This document shows positions 35,201 to 46,511 of a stretch of DNA of 64,000 nucleotides, piece by piece (position 1 is the stretch's first letter; every line of letters begins with the position of its first letter). This DNA is from Paratinospora sagittata. Taxonomy: Eukaryota; Streptophyta; Magnoliopsida; Ranunculales; Menispermaceae. Below the pieces are notes generated by a model. That model did no database searches and was not told the DNA's origin. It worked only from the letters and a program-made list of their open reading frames with translations. The stretch spans positions 9,881,729-9,945,728 of the forward strand of contig CM069600.1 of the NCBI GenBank assembly GCA_035771175.1, given 5' to 3'. The position numbers and the translations under genes were made by a program.

Positions 35201-36933
35201 TAGCGGCTGGACTTGAGACTATGAGTTGCCAAATGCTCATCATAATGTCTGTGATCAGTTTTGGTGTTCTTGTAGCTTCATATGGAGAAATAAATGTTAA
35301 CTGGATTGGAGTGATTTACCAAATGGGCGGTGTTGTTGGAGAGGCATTGAGGCTCATTTTCATGGAGATTTTCGTGAAAAGGAAGGGTCTCAAACTAAAT
35401 CCTATATCTGTCATGTACTATGTCAGTCCCTGCAGGCATGTATAATCTTCAATTCCTTGGAAGTATTGCTTGCGGTTTTTACTTAAATCTGCCATCACTT
35501 GTAAATATTTCTGCCCGTATGACAGAATCTAGTTCAATGCAGTGCTTTATGCCTCTTCATTCCATGGATATTTCTAGAGATGCCAAAGATGGAAGTAGCC
35601 GAGACATGGAGTTTTCAACCACTTATCTTGACTCTGAACTCCCTCTGCACTTTTGCACTCAACGTCTCAGTTTTTCTTGTCATATCACATACTAGTGCAT
35701 TGACAATCCGTGTTGCTGGAGTGGTGAAGGACTGGGTGGTTGTCCTATTTTCAGCAGTTCTGTTTGCAGATACAAAGCTGACCATTATCAATCTCTTTGG
35801 TTATGGCATTGGTAAGAAAATTCAAATATTGGCTCTAATTTTTCTTTAATAAAAGTCATAGTGAACTGTATCCCTGGATGTGTGCCATTTGAAGACATGT
35901 TTGCCTGGTCTCTTGATATCCCAAATGTTTGACCAAAACTTGAGTCATTAATGGTCCCAAAGTTACATGAATCCCGGAACATGGCAGATTGATTATTTAG
36001 ATTGACCATCTACATACATCGTTATCGAAATATGTTGCGCTTGATCCAATGATGATCTGGCTTGGTTACATGCTCGTTGTGGCACTACTTAAGAATGTGA
36101 TTGAGCCTTGCTTTGAAAATTAGCAAGGTTTACTTGTCAATTTCTTATAGAACTCTTTTTTTTAAGACTTGTTTGCCGTCTACTCAGCTCATAGTGTTCC
36201 TTTCCTTAATATCTCTATGTTTCAGTATCTTCAAACTCATGTGACTCTTGATGTTAGGTCTATCATGTTTGTTTATCACTTCTACCTTCAATTGTAAAAT
36301 GATGTAGAGTCAATGCAAAAGGTTCCCATCATTACAGTGTTTGGGAAGGGTCAAGTTGGGCTTACCCTATTTTGTAGAAGACTGTTTCCAGATTTTGACT
36401 TGTAAGTTGTGACAAGTTCACAATGGACAACTTACTGTTATATCAAGGCGCACTCTTCTACAATAAAAGCTAAATTCTCCGTTAGATTTGTGTGAATCCA
36501 ATTATGAGCTGATAAATATAGCTCTTGCCCCGAACTTCTGAGTTCTGAATACTTATTCAATTCTTTCATGCTGAACACTTGCAAAATTGTTTTTTCCGTT
36601 ATATTATCAATAAATTCTATTGTTTCTACTAAAAAAAAAAAAGCACTTGCAAAATTGAATAAAAAAAGTTGGCTCTTGTAAATTAATCAATTGATGCAAG
36701 TAGTATCTAATGCAAAGAATTGTGGATGAGACCTTTGGAATTGTATTTATGAAAGGAAAAGAATACCTTTTGAAGTGGACAAATGTGTTTTTTCGACAGC
36801 TATTGCAGGAGTAGCTGCTTACAATAACCTAAAGTTGAAAAAAGAAGCTGTTCGAACAAGATCAGAAAACAATCAAGAGTACGAGGCCTTACCACCAAGC
36901 ACATCTTTAACTGCCCAACAGACGAATACATAG
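26241..36933 (+). CDS. Nucleotide-sugar/triose-phosphate transporter family protein (At3g14410-like), 7 exons
   Basis: Coding exons: 26241-26339, 33222-33329, 33467-33501, 34495-34607, 35174-35435, 35543-35811, 36800-36933. They total 1,020 bp, giving 339 residues plus TAG. Phases agree at every junction. All introns are GT-AG except intron 5, which is GC-AG. The protein is a multi-spanning membrane protein of the TPT/nucleotide-sugar transporter superfamily. Hydrophobic segments begin at about residues 14, 45 and 82 and continue to about 310, followed by a hydrophilic tail with a KLKKE motif. Strong landmarks are ALSSGQIFFNK (end of exon 1), TLWLGNTAYLY (exon 4), MGGVVGEALRLIFME (exon 5) and ALTIRVAGVVKDWVVV (exon 6). 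Length and exon content match Arabidopsis At3g14410, annotated as a probable sugar-phosphate/phosphate translocator. It probably acts in Golgi or another endomembrane; the substrate cannot be read from sequence. It looks intact. Confidence 0.93.
26430..29021 (+). repeat. Degenerate tandem array, 14 units of about 165-220 bp
   Basis: The marker TGTTGGAA(T/C)TAGTGAG (or close variants) occurs at 26481, 26697, 26912, 27121, 27327, 27497, 27667, 27841, 28011, 28195, 28359, 28530, 28735 and 28954. Spacings are about 205-220 bp at both ends and 164-184 bp in the middle. Long units contain a CTTTCTCGTT...GTCAAAAGAAGGTTG block that short units lack. Other unit landmarks are GCTAAAGATTGGTGGAAAT and TTTCATACTAATACAAACTC. 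No long open frame runs through the array. Confidence 0.9.
29022..29970 (-). mobile_element. 5'-truncated L1-type LINE with 12-bp TSD
   Basis: The poly(A) tail appears as a T-run at 29022-29040, and GCTTTCTTGAAT occurs at both 29010-29021 and 29971-29982. On the minus strand, frames encode the C-terminal part of a plant L1 ORF2: GNGHNIRFWEDIWCG near 29,960, then a zf-RVT-like segment with EETVEHVFGDC and WCIWTERNNTIF at 29072-29491. Frames are broken between them. Flanking sequence on both sides belongs to the intron tandem array, so the LINE landed in its last unit. Confidence 0.9.
29983..31435. other. Intron 1 interior, unassigned
   Basis: The first roughly 100 bp are the remaining half of the last array unit. 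The rest is AT-rich. A minus-strand frame at 30387-30818 has about 95 residues of ordinary composition (for example RHSREWMSQNFDNLPAYS) before a Phe-rich tail. I do not recognise it, and it could be a captured gene fragment or chance. Confidence 0.4.
31436..33050 (+). repeat. 221-bp tandem repeat, three units, the second one interrupted
   Basis: ACTTAATACT(C/T)GAAGGCA starts at 31468, 31689 and 32866. Removing the roughly 960-bp insertion at 31817-32777 gives a spacing of about 221 bp for both intervals. Each unit contains CTTACTTCTAGATTCAACAT and TGGACCAGATTACACTAG. Confidence 0.85.
31817..32777. mobile_element. hAT-like non-autonomous element rich in GGGTCGGGT motifs
   Basis: The insertion interrupts the second 221-bp unit. 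Both ends are dense in CGGGTCGGGT/ACCCGACCC motifs in opposite orientation, and the right end is GCTCACCCCTA, matching the TAGGGGTG-type termini of the hAT-like element at 43665. The left terminal motif and target duplication are not visible, so the left end is probably damaged. No transposase is present. Confidence 0.55.
35436..35542 (+). other. Intron 5 with non-canonical GC-AG boundary
   Basis: The donor reads CCCTGCAG|GCATGT and the acceptor AATGCAG|TGC. Splicing here joins ...SPC-S-ALCLFIPWIF in frame, as in the conserved family sequence. The nearest GT, four bases downstream at 35440, would shift the frame. Confidence 0.85.
36590..36643 (+). mobile_element. 54-bp extremely truncated L1 insertion in intron 6
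   Basis: The perfect 14-bp duplication CACTTGCAAAATTG (36576-36589 and 36644-36657) flanks a short segment ending ...TATCAATAAATTCTATTG...TACT plus A12. It resembles the 3' end of the LINE remnant at 17,830-17,872 (TAATCAATAAAGTTGATG). Only the terminal 3' untranslated tip was copied. Confidence 0.8.
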
Positions 36934-37694
36934 GACGGTTCTGCATATGGTGCTTTAGTATTAAACTAAGTTGGCATTCTTTCCAAAAGAAAATCTGAAC
37001 TAAAGTGTTGCATCTTCTACTCATTGGGATTCTTTGACATCTCTGTTTTGGTGATGGTGTGGAAAGTTTGCTTGCTGAGATGCAATGGATTCTTTATCAG
37101 CTGAGGCAGTAAGTATCACTCTCAGCTTCTTTCTCTGCCTTCTTCCTTTCAACATGTAAATGAATTGAAACGCACATCTTACCTTTTTGTTGTGGTAGAT
37201 ACATGTAATTGACTCCAAAATGTCTATTAGGGAGGTCATGTCACTCATTGGTAACGAAGGTTGCTGAAAAGATTTTTGGGGTTAGAGGAAGAATCTTTTG
37301 TAATATCAGTGAATGACTAAATTTGATTCTTAAAGCATTGGTGGTTGGTTAAAATGCTGTTAATATACACTGTCACATGTGTTGATGAATTGGTTTTAAT
37401 CTGTTGTTAGAATTCAATTACAGATACTGTGTTAGTCTTGTTGAATTTTGAAAATGCTTTATGTTGTGTATGCTTGTTCATTTTGTGAATATATTTCTAT
37501 GGATAGTTAAAACAGGATTCTCTCATATCTAACTCTCTTGGAACCTTGCTTGGTGGCCTGCTTCTGTGCTTGGACAACTGAAAAGTGGTTCCTGAGAAAA
37601 GACATGCATAGTCCATACATACATGAATACAAAATACATGTGTATGTATGTATTTACGTATGTATATTAGTTTAGGGTTTAGGGTTATGTATAT
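36934..37694 (+). other. 3' flank of the transporter gene
   Basis: Presumed 3' untranslated region and downstream DNA, ending in a short TATGTATGTATTTACG/TTTAGGGTTTAGGG tract near 37,640-37,685. No clear poly(A) signal could be chosen and no ORF is supported. Confidence 0.45.
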
Positions 37695-38098
37695 TATTTT
37701 TCTCAACATTCTTAGACTTGAAGGCGACAGTTGACTAGCTCCCTGGTTGGCCCATCTTCAAACATGGTGAAACTTTAAAGCAAGGTGGTATATGATCTAC
37801 AGAGCTTTAAAAAGGGTTATTGCCTCCACAAATAGAGCTGAAATAGGTTTTTTCTTTTCCCAAGTGCCAATTGAAGATCTCCTTAATTATACATGATGAT
37901 GCCACCATATTTATGAGGGATGGAAAGGATACCATCTGATCTACTTTGAGGAATCACCAGAGATTACTCAATTGAATTCCCATCTGACTGATCTAAATTT
38001 GTCTGTGTCTGACCCTTGAATGAGTAATTCAGGGTTCCTACCCTGAGGAGACCTTATGTGTTCTTGTTGGCATTCTAATAACAAGTCATTGCAACTTT

Positions 38099-38570
38099 TG
38101 TTAGAAATTGCTTTATTTAAAAGCTATAGCTGATAAGTGGAGGTTCAACAATGTATATCAAGCTACTATTAACACTCCCCCTCACGTGCAACCCATCCTG
38201 CACGTGGAGAGAAGAGTGACAAAATAGAAAGAAGACAAGACAACCGCAAGACCTCTTACAAAATCAAGGCTTTGATACCATGTTAGAAACTATTTGACCT
38301 AAAAGCTATAGTTGATACGTGGAGGTTCAACAATGTATATCAAGCTACTATTAACACTCCCCCTCACGTGCAACCCATCCTGCACGTGGAGAGAGGAGTG
38401 ACAAAATAGAAAGAAGACAAGACAATCTCAAGACCTCTTACAAAATCAAGGCTTTGATACCATGTTAGAAATTATTTGACCTAAAAGCTATAGTTGATAC
38501 GTGGAGGTTCAACAATGTATATCAAGCTATACGTGGAGGTCCAACAATGTATATCAAGCTACTATTAACA
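38099..38570 (-). mobile_element. TRIM retroelement, tandem form (LTR-int-LTR-int-LTR)
   Basis: Three LTRs at 38099-38174, 38281-38356 (76 bp each) and 38463-38570 (108 bp, with a 32-bp duplication) separate two internal regions of 106 bp. On the minus strand each LTR runs TGTTAATAG...TTTCTAACA. It is followed by TGGTATCAAAGCC (primer site for tRNA-Met), and the internal region ends in a GAGGGGGAG polypurine tract. No coding sequence is present. I see no clear target-site duplication. Confidence 0.85.
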
Positions 38571-39368
38571 AGTGCAGTAGGTGTCAAAATGCCTGTTTTG
38601 GAAGAAAGGATTGGTGATTAGATCTGTAAGCCTCAAATATTATACAGAACAAAAATGCTTTAAGGGGACATGATTTCAAACACTGTCAATCTTGCTCGAA
38701 TCTCATACTAGAATGCAATTTGAGGGTGATCAATGGTGTACGATTATTTTTCTAGTTGTGTATTAATATAGGTCAGCAGGAAGTGAGAGGTTTGTGTCAC
38801 TTGAACTAATATTTACTATTTGATATCAGTTGAAATGACACATATTGAGCTTATGAGAGGTTTATATCTAACTATTATGTATTTTGTTAGTGAACATATT
38901 TTATTTCATTTCATTACTGTAAATAAGGGTTCTAAAGGGGTTATAGATTATTATTGTATTATTGTATTTTTCTCAACATTCTTAGACTTGAAGGCGACAG
39001 TTGACTAGCTCCCTGGTTGGCCCATCTTCAAACATGGTGAAACTTTAAAGCAAGGTGGTATATGATCTACAGAGCTTTAAAAAGGGTTATTGCCTCCACA
39101 AATAGAGCTGAAATAGGTTTTTTCTTTTCCCAAGGGCCAATTGAAGATCTCCTTAATTATACATGATGATGCCACCATATTTATGAGGGATGGAAAGGAT
39201 ACCATCTGATCTACTTTGAGGAATCACCAGAGATTACTAAATTGAATTCCCATCTGACTGATCTAAATTTGTCTGTGTCTGACCCTTGAATGGGTAATTC
39301 AGGGTTCCTACCCTGAGGAGACCTTATGTGTTCTTGTTGGCATTCTAATAACAAGTCATTGCAACTGT

Positions 39369-39625
39369 TGTTAGAAACTGCTTGACATAAAAGCTATAGC
39401 TGATAAATGGAGGTCTAACAATGTATATCAAGCTACTATTAACACTCTCCCTCACGTGCAGCCTATCCTGCAGTGGAGAGAAGAGTGACAAAATAGAAAG
39501 AAGACGAGACAACCCCAAGACCTCTTACAAAATCGAGGCTTTGATACCATGTTAGAAATTATTTGACCTAAAAGCTATAGTTGATACGTGGAGGTCCAAC
39601 AATGTATATCAAACTACTATTAACA
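39369..39625 (-). mobile_element. TRIM retroelement, single form (LTR-int-LTR)
   Basis: LTRs at 39369-39444 and 39550-39625 surround an internal region of about 105 bp that carries the minus-strand primer site and purine tract. It occupies the same position in the second 1-kb duplication unit as the tandem form in the first. Confidence 0.85.
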
Positions 39626-40149
39626 AGTGCAGTAGGTGTCAAAACGCCTGTTTTGGAAGAAAGGATTGGTGATTAGATCTGTAAGCCTCAATATTATACA
39701 GAACAAAAATGCTTTAAGGGGACATGATTTCAAACACTGTCAATCTTGCTCGAATCTCATACTAGAATGCAATTTGAGGGTGATCAATGGTGTACGATTA
39801 TTTTTCTAGTTGTGTATTAATATAGGTCAGCAGGAAGTGAGAGGTTTGTGTCACTTGAACTAATATTTACTATTTGATATAAGTTGAAATGACACATATT
39901 GAGCTTATGAGAGGTTTATATCTAACTATTATGTATTTTGTTAGTGAACATATTTTATTTCATTTCATTACTGTAAATAAGGGTTCTAAAGGGGTTATAG
40001 ATTATTATTGTATTATTGTGTCAAATGCTCTGTCCGATTAATTTGAGTTTTATCTTCAACCACAAAAGGCCCTGTACCTGGTTTTATCATTGCCTAAATT
40101 CTTTATTATTATTTTTTTCTTAAAAGAAAAAGAAAAAACCGTAGAAGGC

Positions 40150-42100
40150 TTCGTTTGAACCCATAAAGAAGAATTGGATTAGTAGAGTAGAAGTCTTTAG
40201 GAGTGCCTATCAAGGCATGGACCTAGAAAAGGTTCTTTCCAATCATACAAGAAAACTGCTGAAACTACCAAGTTGTTGGCCTCCTGCTAGGGTTTAAGGT
40301 TTAGGACTGGAGGTCTTTGCCTCTTCATAGTCAACCACTCTAAGGCTCCTAGTTGACTACTTGAGTAACTTTTTGTCTAATTGCTCTTTTAGTTTATTTG
40401 TTGAGGATAAGTGTTAACCACATTCCTCGAGTCTCAATTTTTCTAGTTCACAATGTGATTGGAATCAACTGAATACTTTTGAAGCATGAATACTAGAATA
40501 CATTATAGACTCTAGCTAGTTGTGGTTTGCAGGGTAGCCTGTATGTTTGAGGATCAAGCTTCCCTTTCATGCCAAACCTCATATAGCTATTTGACTTTCA
40601 AATACACAATCTCCCACTTAGAATCCCAAGGCCCTTTCTCTTTTTATTAGCATAGCTCTTCTAACAAACTTGGGTTGTCTTCGTTCTCTGTCAGATAAGT
40701 CACATCTTTTCTATATGATTTTGCACCAGCTCTAGATCTATGATAAGAGTATTTTGACCTCTACCTACACATCGATGATCTTGAGGGTTTCCTATACAAT
40801 TCCTTAAAGGGAGTCATATCACTACTACAATTAAAGTTATTGTATGGAAACTCGCACAAAAGTATATACTTGTAGTTTCCTCCAAAATCCATCATACATA
40901 CCACGGGCATTTCCTCAAACACCTAAATCAACTTCAGTTTGGTCATTGATTTGGGGATGCAACGTGTGCTCATATGGAGTTTGGTTTTGAGCTTCATTTG
41001 CCATATTTGTGAAGTGAATTTTTATCTTAGTTTGATACTATAAACATAGAGACACCGTGCAACCTCACAAGTCACAACCTCAATAATGTGCTAAGCTTTT
41101 CTAGTGAATCACCGAATCCTGGTGAAAATGAGAAGGGAATGTGTAGATTTAGTCTATGTACCCATGATCACCCATATGACATCATGTTCCTCTAAGGTCT
41201 AGACAACTCAACAACAAAGTGCATGGTAATGTGCACCCATTGCCATTGAGGTATCGAAAGTAGTTGCAATTGCCTTCCATGCTTCTAATGCTTTGCTAAA
41301 CCTGTTAGCACAACCCACATCTTTTCATGTGCTTAGCTACGTTCGTCTTCTTCCTAGGCCACCAAAACATTCTTCTCATATTATGATACACTTTTCCTAG
41401 GCCACCAAAACATTCTTCTCATATTATGATACACTTTTCCTAGGCCACCAAAACATTCTTCTCATATTATGATACACTTGGTGCATACTAGATGAACAGT
41501 TTATCTAGATTTTTTAGCCTCATGAGTAACTCTTCCCTTAAGGCAGGATTTGTAGGTACTCTACATATTAACCTTAAAGCTCCCTTGCAAGATGATTGCT
41601 AATCCAGGTTATCATCTCCTTTTCCTAGTAATTTTAACCTTCATACTTAGCGGTGAGCTTCTGCCAATAAGTCATCGTTTTAAATATGGGCAGGTTGTGC
41701 TTTCATTTGAAAACAATATGTAGCTTTGGTAGGACTAGAGTCAATGTTCATCATCATAGCTTCTTCTAACAATCACTACTCACAAGCAATCTAGAAGGCC
41801 ACAACTCCACTTTATATGTTTTCTTCTTGCTCGTGATCCACGTTGGCTTTCTCTAAGTGGTAATCAAATGCAAGTGATAGTCTTTAAGGAACTCTAACCA
41901 ACTTGCTTAGTTTGAGTATAGAGTGAACTCTTCATCGTTCATCATACAAGTAATGCCTCTACCTTCATATATTAGTGCCAAGACTACTGTCGCTAACTTT
42001 AAATCATGTACAGAGAGTAATACCTCTTATGTAGCTTCAATTGTTTAGAAGCATAAACAATCACCCTGTTTTTCTACACTAACACGATATAGAAGCATAG
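40150..42100 (-). pseudogene. Decayed Ty3/gypsy chromovirus integrase region
   Basis: On the minus strand, in shifting frames, I can read the integrase zinc-binding region (HNMRRMFWWPRK, then a C-x2-C near 41,320), the catalytic-core start (a PQWQWVHITMHFVV-like segment near 41,250, normally HITMDFV), a late integrase segment (ELVQNHIEKM...KSYANKKRK, about 40,640-40,740) and a WDSKWEIVYLKVK-like segment. This order fits a Tekay/Del-type chromovirus pol. Stops and frameshifts are numerous. Confidence 0.7.
41351..41478. repeat. 43-bp minisatellite, 3 copies
   Basis: TTCCTAGGCCACC starts at 41351, 41394 and 41437. The copies are nearly identical and lie inside the decayed integrase, triplicating the FWWPRK-coding segment. 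Confidence 0.9.
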
Positions 42101-42539
42101 GCAATCACCCTAATGCATCTATGTAGGGCATAGACTCCCAAGTTATTTGATCATGAATGGCCATCATTGATTTGATGTAACACTTTCATTGGATGCACGA
42201 AGTACTTGTAGATTAAAAATGATTGCTTAATTTTGGAAGTAGACACTAATGAACTTTTATATGACATAAAAATAGCATTTTATGTGCTTTATTAAGTTGT
42301 AAGTCGAAAATTGTATTCAACTCAACTTTCTCCCAACTTCATGGTATCGGCTATGTAATTCACTTCCTTCACTCCTCTATATTTAGGGCTAAGCCCCTCA
42401 TTTATTTAATAGTAACGTCCTAGCTCCTTGCGGTGGTATGGTTAAGTAGATTTATTAACTAAAGATAACGAGTCTGTAGCTATACAATATTGAAAATGAT
42501 GGGAGGAGTTTCCTCCAACAAAATATTCCAAGCTCAAAG
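42101..42539. other. Unassigned DNA between retroelement remnants
   Basis: No motif recognised. It may be more of the decayed chromovirus. Confidence 0.4.
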
Positions 42540-43664
42540 CATACTGGCCTAATCTATACACTGATTTGATTTGAATGTCGGGAAAGAATGAGAGCAATTG
42601 TCTGCAAATCTTCTATCAATAACTCTAACTCCCCAAACCCTTTTTCATAAAAAAGCAAAGCATTCATAATACCAAAGGAATCACCTTCGATGATATCAAT
42701 GGTAATCCCTATATTAAGTGCAAAAATAAGCCCCTCTCGAACGGCCATGGCTTCAGCTACCTTGGCTGAAAAATTACCCAAGCATGTGCTTAGTGAAAGC
42801 TGTCACACTTGCCCCTGGCTATCGTGAACAATAAATTCTATTACTTTACCTCTTCATTGGTGAATGGCTTGAGGAACTTATGGTTCATAAATTCTATTAC
42901 TTTGTTTTGTCCATGACCTCTTAAGACTTGGCTAATGGCTTGTTCAGTTGGATAGGTAGACCTGAAAATCTCCTTGAAGTAGCTTTCAATTTTTAATTAA
43001 ATCTCCTGGGGATTTTTCTCTCCAACAACCATGACGATCAACCATCCCATTTATGGAATTTTCGCGCTTCTTTTCAAATGCTTTTAGCATTGAAGGAATG
43101 AGTATTGTGGTCTCCATCATGCAACCATTTTAGCTCTTTGTTTCAAATAGGTTTCTTCCTTGTAGTAAAGCTTCTCCAATTTGGCTTTAGGAATCTTCAA
43201 GGTGATCCTTTCAGCCTCTATCCTACCTCTGGTACAAATTTGCTTTATCTGTTCTCTTGTTTTGGATATAGATCTAGGGGGCCACCCACACCAATGCTTA
43301 CTCCACAAATGAAGAAGAGCTTTTAAGCATTCTGAATTTGATAGCTTAAGTTTAGTAGTTGCATGAACATTTTGAAACCTTGCCCATGAGTTTTTAATTA
43401 TATCAGTAGCTTCCTCTTCCCCCACCCCATATTGATTCAAAAAGAAGTCTTTTTCTGAAACCAGACATCCCTCGCACCAAATTTTTGTCAGAGGTATTTA
43501 TAAGTATAACTCTATGGTCTGAGTTGAAAAATTCAAGAGTGTAATAAGCGTGATGAAACCTACTTCTCCACTTGGTATTATAGAAAGCCCTCTCCAGCCT
43601 CTCACTTATATTTGAAGCCCCAAACGTTTGCACCATGCGTGTATAGGTCCCACATAAGCAAGGT
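42540..43664 (-). pseudogene. LINE (L1-type) remnant, 3' portion of a split element
   Basis: The minus-strand frame at 43403-43636 (SERLERAFYNTKW, FNSDHRVILI) is the end of the endonuclease domain. The frame at 43117-43440 is the linker preceding RT (KNSWARF, CLKALLHLWSKHW). After about 43,080 the catalytic RT is missing, and a C-terminal RNase H-like domain appears at 42554-42781 (AEAMAVREGLIFAL, IIEGDS). The element continues upstream at 52119-52500 across the nested insertion. It has stops and an internal deletion. Confidence 0.85.
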
Positions 43665-44846
43665 TAGGGGTGTAACGGGTTAGGTTGGATCAGGTTGGAG
43701 CCAAATTTCAACCCAACTCAAATTAGTTCGGGTTGAAAAAATTGAAACCCAATCCAAACCAAACCGCCCAACCCAAACTAGTTCGAATTGGATTTGATTA
43801 GATTGGGTTGGTCATTCGGGTTGAGAATCTTAATTTTTGAGATGAGTTAAATTATAACTGTAAGTTTTACATACAAATTTTACACTAATAGACATCAAAC
43901 ATGTAATGTTTCAATTGTAAATTTGACAACCATATCAATATGTAAATTTGACAACCATATCAATATGTAAATTTGACAACCATTTCAAATTAACCATAAA
44001 ATATCAAGATGTTTTAAATAAAATTATATTCATCTACCACCATATCATAATACCAAACTAGTTCGGTTTGGGTTAAGTTGGGTCAGTTTTTTAGGCTCCC
44101 AACCCGAACAGTTCGGGTTGGGTTTTTTTAACCCAACTCAATCCAAACACTATGTCGCGACCCCCTTCATAGGGTGATGTCACAACTGGCACTGAATACC
44201 ATATATGTCATACATAGACGTAAATGATACCCTGTCAGCCTTCGTTTTTAACAACATACAAGAAAATTACTAAAAATTTTGGCAGAACCTCTCTGTAAAT
44301 ACGAGGTTTCCAAAAATCCTGATAATCCACGCAAACATCAAATTTAAAATATCATAATACCACAATTAACACATCCATGCCAATTCACATATCCATTTCA
44401 CACATAATTTCCATATGTCACATGAACTCCAAATATTCACAATGTCTGATAACCATATACATGTATACAACCCCCACTATAATTATACATGTTAGTAGTG
44501 TTATATATATGTACATATACAAAACACTAAAATATAACCACAACTCCCTACTCATACGTACATAGAGGAAAGAGGCACAGGTCACCCTTCAGGAGCCTTG
44601 CCCCTGCCCTTGTGATAGACATTTGTAATGATAAGGAATTAGGTAAGCTACAACAAGCCCAGTGTGTAATCTACCAGTGGCATTATATATGCATTCATAC
44701 AAAAACATGGCATGTAAACTCATATAAAACCCAATATGCAAGTCACATATAAATAACAATACATGATTCAAATACATATTTTCACCACTTTATACATATC
44801 ATATAATGCATAAAATAAATAGAAAATTCTCACCATCAGGTATATA

Positions 44847-45233
44847 TGTCACACCCCAGGACACAGCACACCGCAGTATTTAGTACCCCCGGGATGTGAT
44901 GGGTACGCATACCCCAGCCACTATATACCACATAATATTGTCTCATCCCAGTACACAGCCCACCGCAGCGTCTAGTACCCCCGGAATCATTTGGTTCAGT
45001 GGCTACTCCAAGTGCGGATTCTAACTCCTTAAGGGGAGGTTGCGAGTTCGACTTGGGGGGAGGCCCCCTTTGTGGACTAAAAACCTCGGGGATACTAGAC
45101 GTTGCGGTGGGCTGTGTATTGAGGTATAACAATATTATGTGGTATATAACGGCTGGGGTACGCTCGGTATGAGGTACCCATCACATCCCGGGGGTACTAG
45201 ATACTGTGGTGTGTTGTGTACTGGGGTGTGACA
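44847..45233. mobile_element. Foldback element, copy 2
   Basis: It runs TGTCACACCCC...GGGTGTGACA with a perfect 5-bp duplication ATATA (44842-44846 and 45234-45238). It has the same concentric inverted-repeat plan as the copy at 11905: inner TGTCTCATCCCAG module, a spacer differing from copy 1, then the reverse complement. No coding sequence is present. Confidence 0.85.
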
Positions 45234-46392
45234 ATATAAGTGAGTCTGAATCCCCACTATGCATACGTAAGAAGAACCCGACTTATCTAACCATCCACTC
45301 ACAATCAGGTGTCTGAGAGAGTCTATATCTTTACTATGCATTCATAAGGAGAACTCGGCTCATCTAACCATCCATTTCGATCATTGCAGGGCCTTATCTA
45401 CAGACTTACCCCTATGGAATTGATCACATATTTTTCTTACTCAAGTAAGCCTAAGTATGTTCGATGTTCAAAACAAAGTTTAATGCATTCTAGAAACAAT
45501 GCAATTAATCATGATATCAATTTATAAAAATAGGATTTATAATACAATGTCACACATAAATCAAATATAGGAATACTCACAAAAATACAGCAATTTGCCT
45601 AAATCCAATTCACTTCCTTCACACACTTAGCCAAAATTGCTCAACTAAAAAAATTTTATAGCACAAACACCTCACTTGCACTTGTTGTCCAATTCACCAA
45701 ATTTTTTGGAATTCAACATTGTCAATCATCTACCATCAATTACCAATCATAATTCATATCTAAAACACATTAAAATACCATTGAAATGCAACTCCAAACC
45801 CTCAAGTGCTTCATCACAGTTGGGTTGGAGATTTAACATTTGAACCATGGAAAATTACAGATTTCACCATTAATCAACTTGGAAATGAGCAAGGAATCAT
45901 TTACCTTATAATTCACCAAGCAAATCACACAATTCCAGCTCAAAACCTTATTCTCCAATCTCTCAATCTAACTGTTGAAATCACACAATTCTCACATATG
46001 TTAAACAACTTGAAGAGATAAGCAATTTTATGAAATTTTTAACCAAAAATCACTGACTTTTACCTTGGATTTGGGGCACCCTATGTCGCTCATCTTCTTC
46101 CCTTTTCGTTGGCTCTCTTTCGTCTGTCTTCAGCAAGCTTGAATGAGCTAGAAATGTCGAGAAATGGAGTTAAAAACAATTGCAAACCGCCTCACCGACC
46201 AGTTAAAAAAATAGTCAGGCCTATAGAGAAACGCACTTCTCATAAAGGAAACGCGTTTCCTTGTGTTCAGAAGTCGAAATTCTTTTGGGAATTTCATGAG
46301 AAGCACGCTTCTCCTAAAGAAGCGTGTTTTTGCCAGCTTTGTGTGAAATGCGTTTCTCTAAGAATTTCTTAAATTTTATGCTCTTGGGTTTT

Positions 46393-46498
46393 TATTACGA
46401 TATTACGATATTACGATATTATCCTTACTTTAGTTTTTGTAATATATATTTATTTCATTGTTGTAAACGGGGGGAGAGGGGTAGAGTTTATTTTGACA
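46393..46498 (+). repeat. Copia left LTR
   Basis: 106 bp, opening with three TATTACGA-type repeats. It does not start with the usual TG but ends in CA. There is no obvious TATA box apart from TAATATATATTTA. Confidence 0.9.
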
Positions 46499-46511
46499 TG
46501 GTATCAGAGCC
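46499..46511 (+). promoter_or_regulatory. Copia primer-binding site (tRNA-Met)
   Basis: TGGTATCAGAGCC follows the LTR with no spacer and is complementary to the initiator tRNA-Met 3' end. Confidence 0.95.

Larger units (their letters stand above)
37695..40019 (+). repeat. Large direct tandem duplication (1,270 and 1,055 bp)
   Basis: Unit 1 is about 37695-38964 and unit 2 about 38965-40019. Both begin ATTTTTCTCAACATTCTTAG and end with TTATAGATTATTATTGTATT. They are nearly identical base for base. The length difference (about 215 bp) is explained by one extra TRIM LTR-plus-internal unit (182 bp) and a 32-bp internal LTR duplication in unit 1. Confidence 0.95.

Noticed and set aside
37640..37690. 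TTTAGGGTTTAGGG tract
   Set aside because: Looks like plant telomere repeat (TTTAGGG) but only about two units; too short to call an interstitial telomere.
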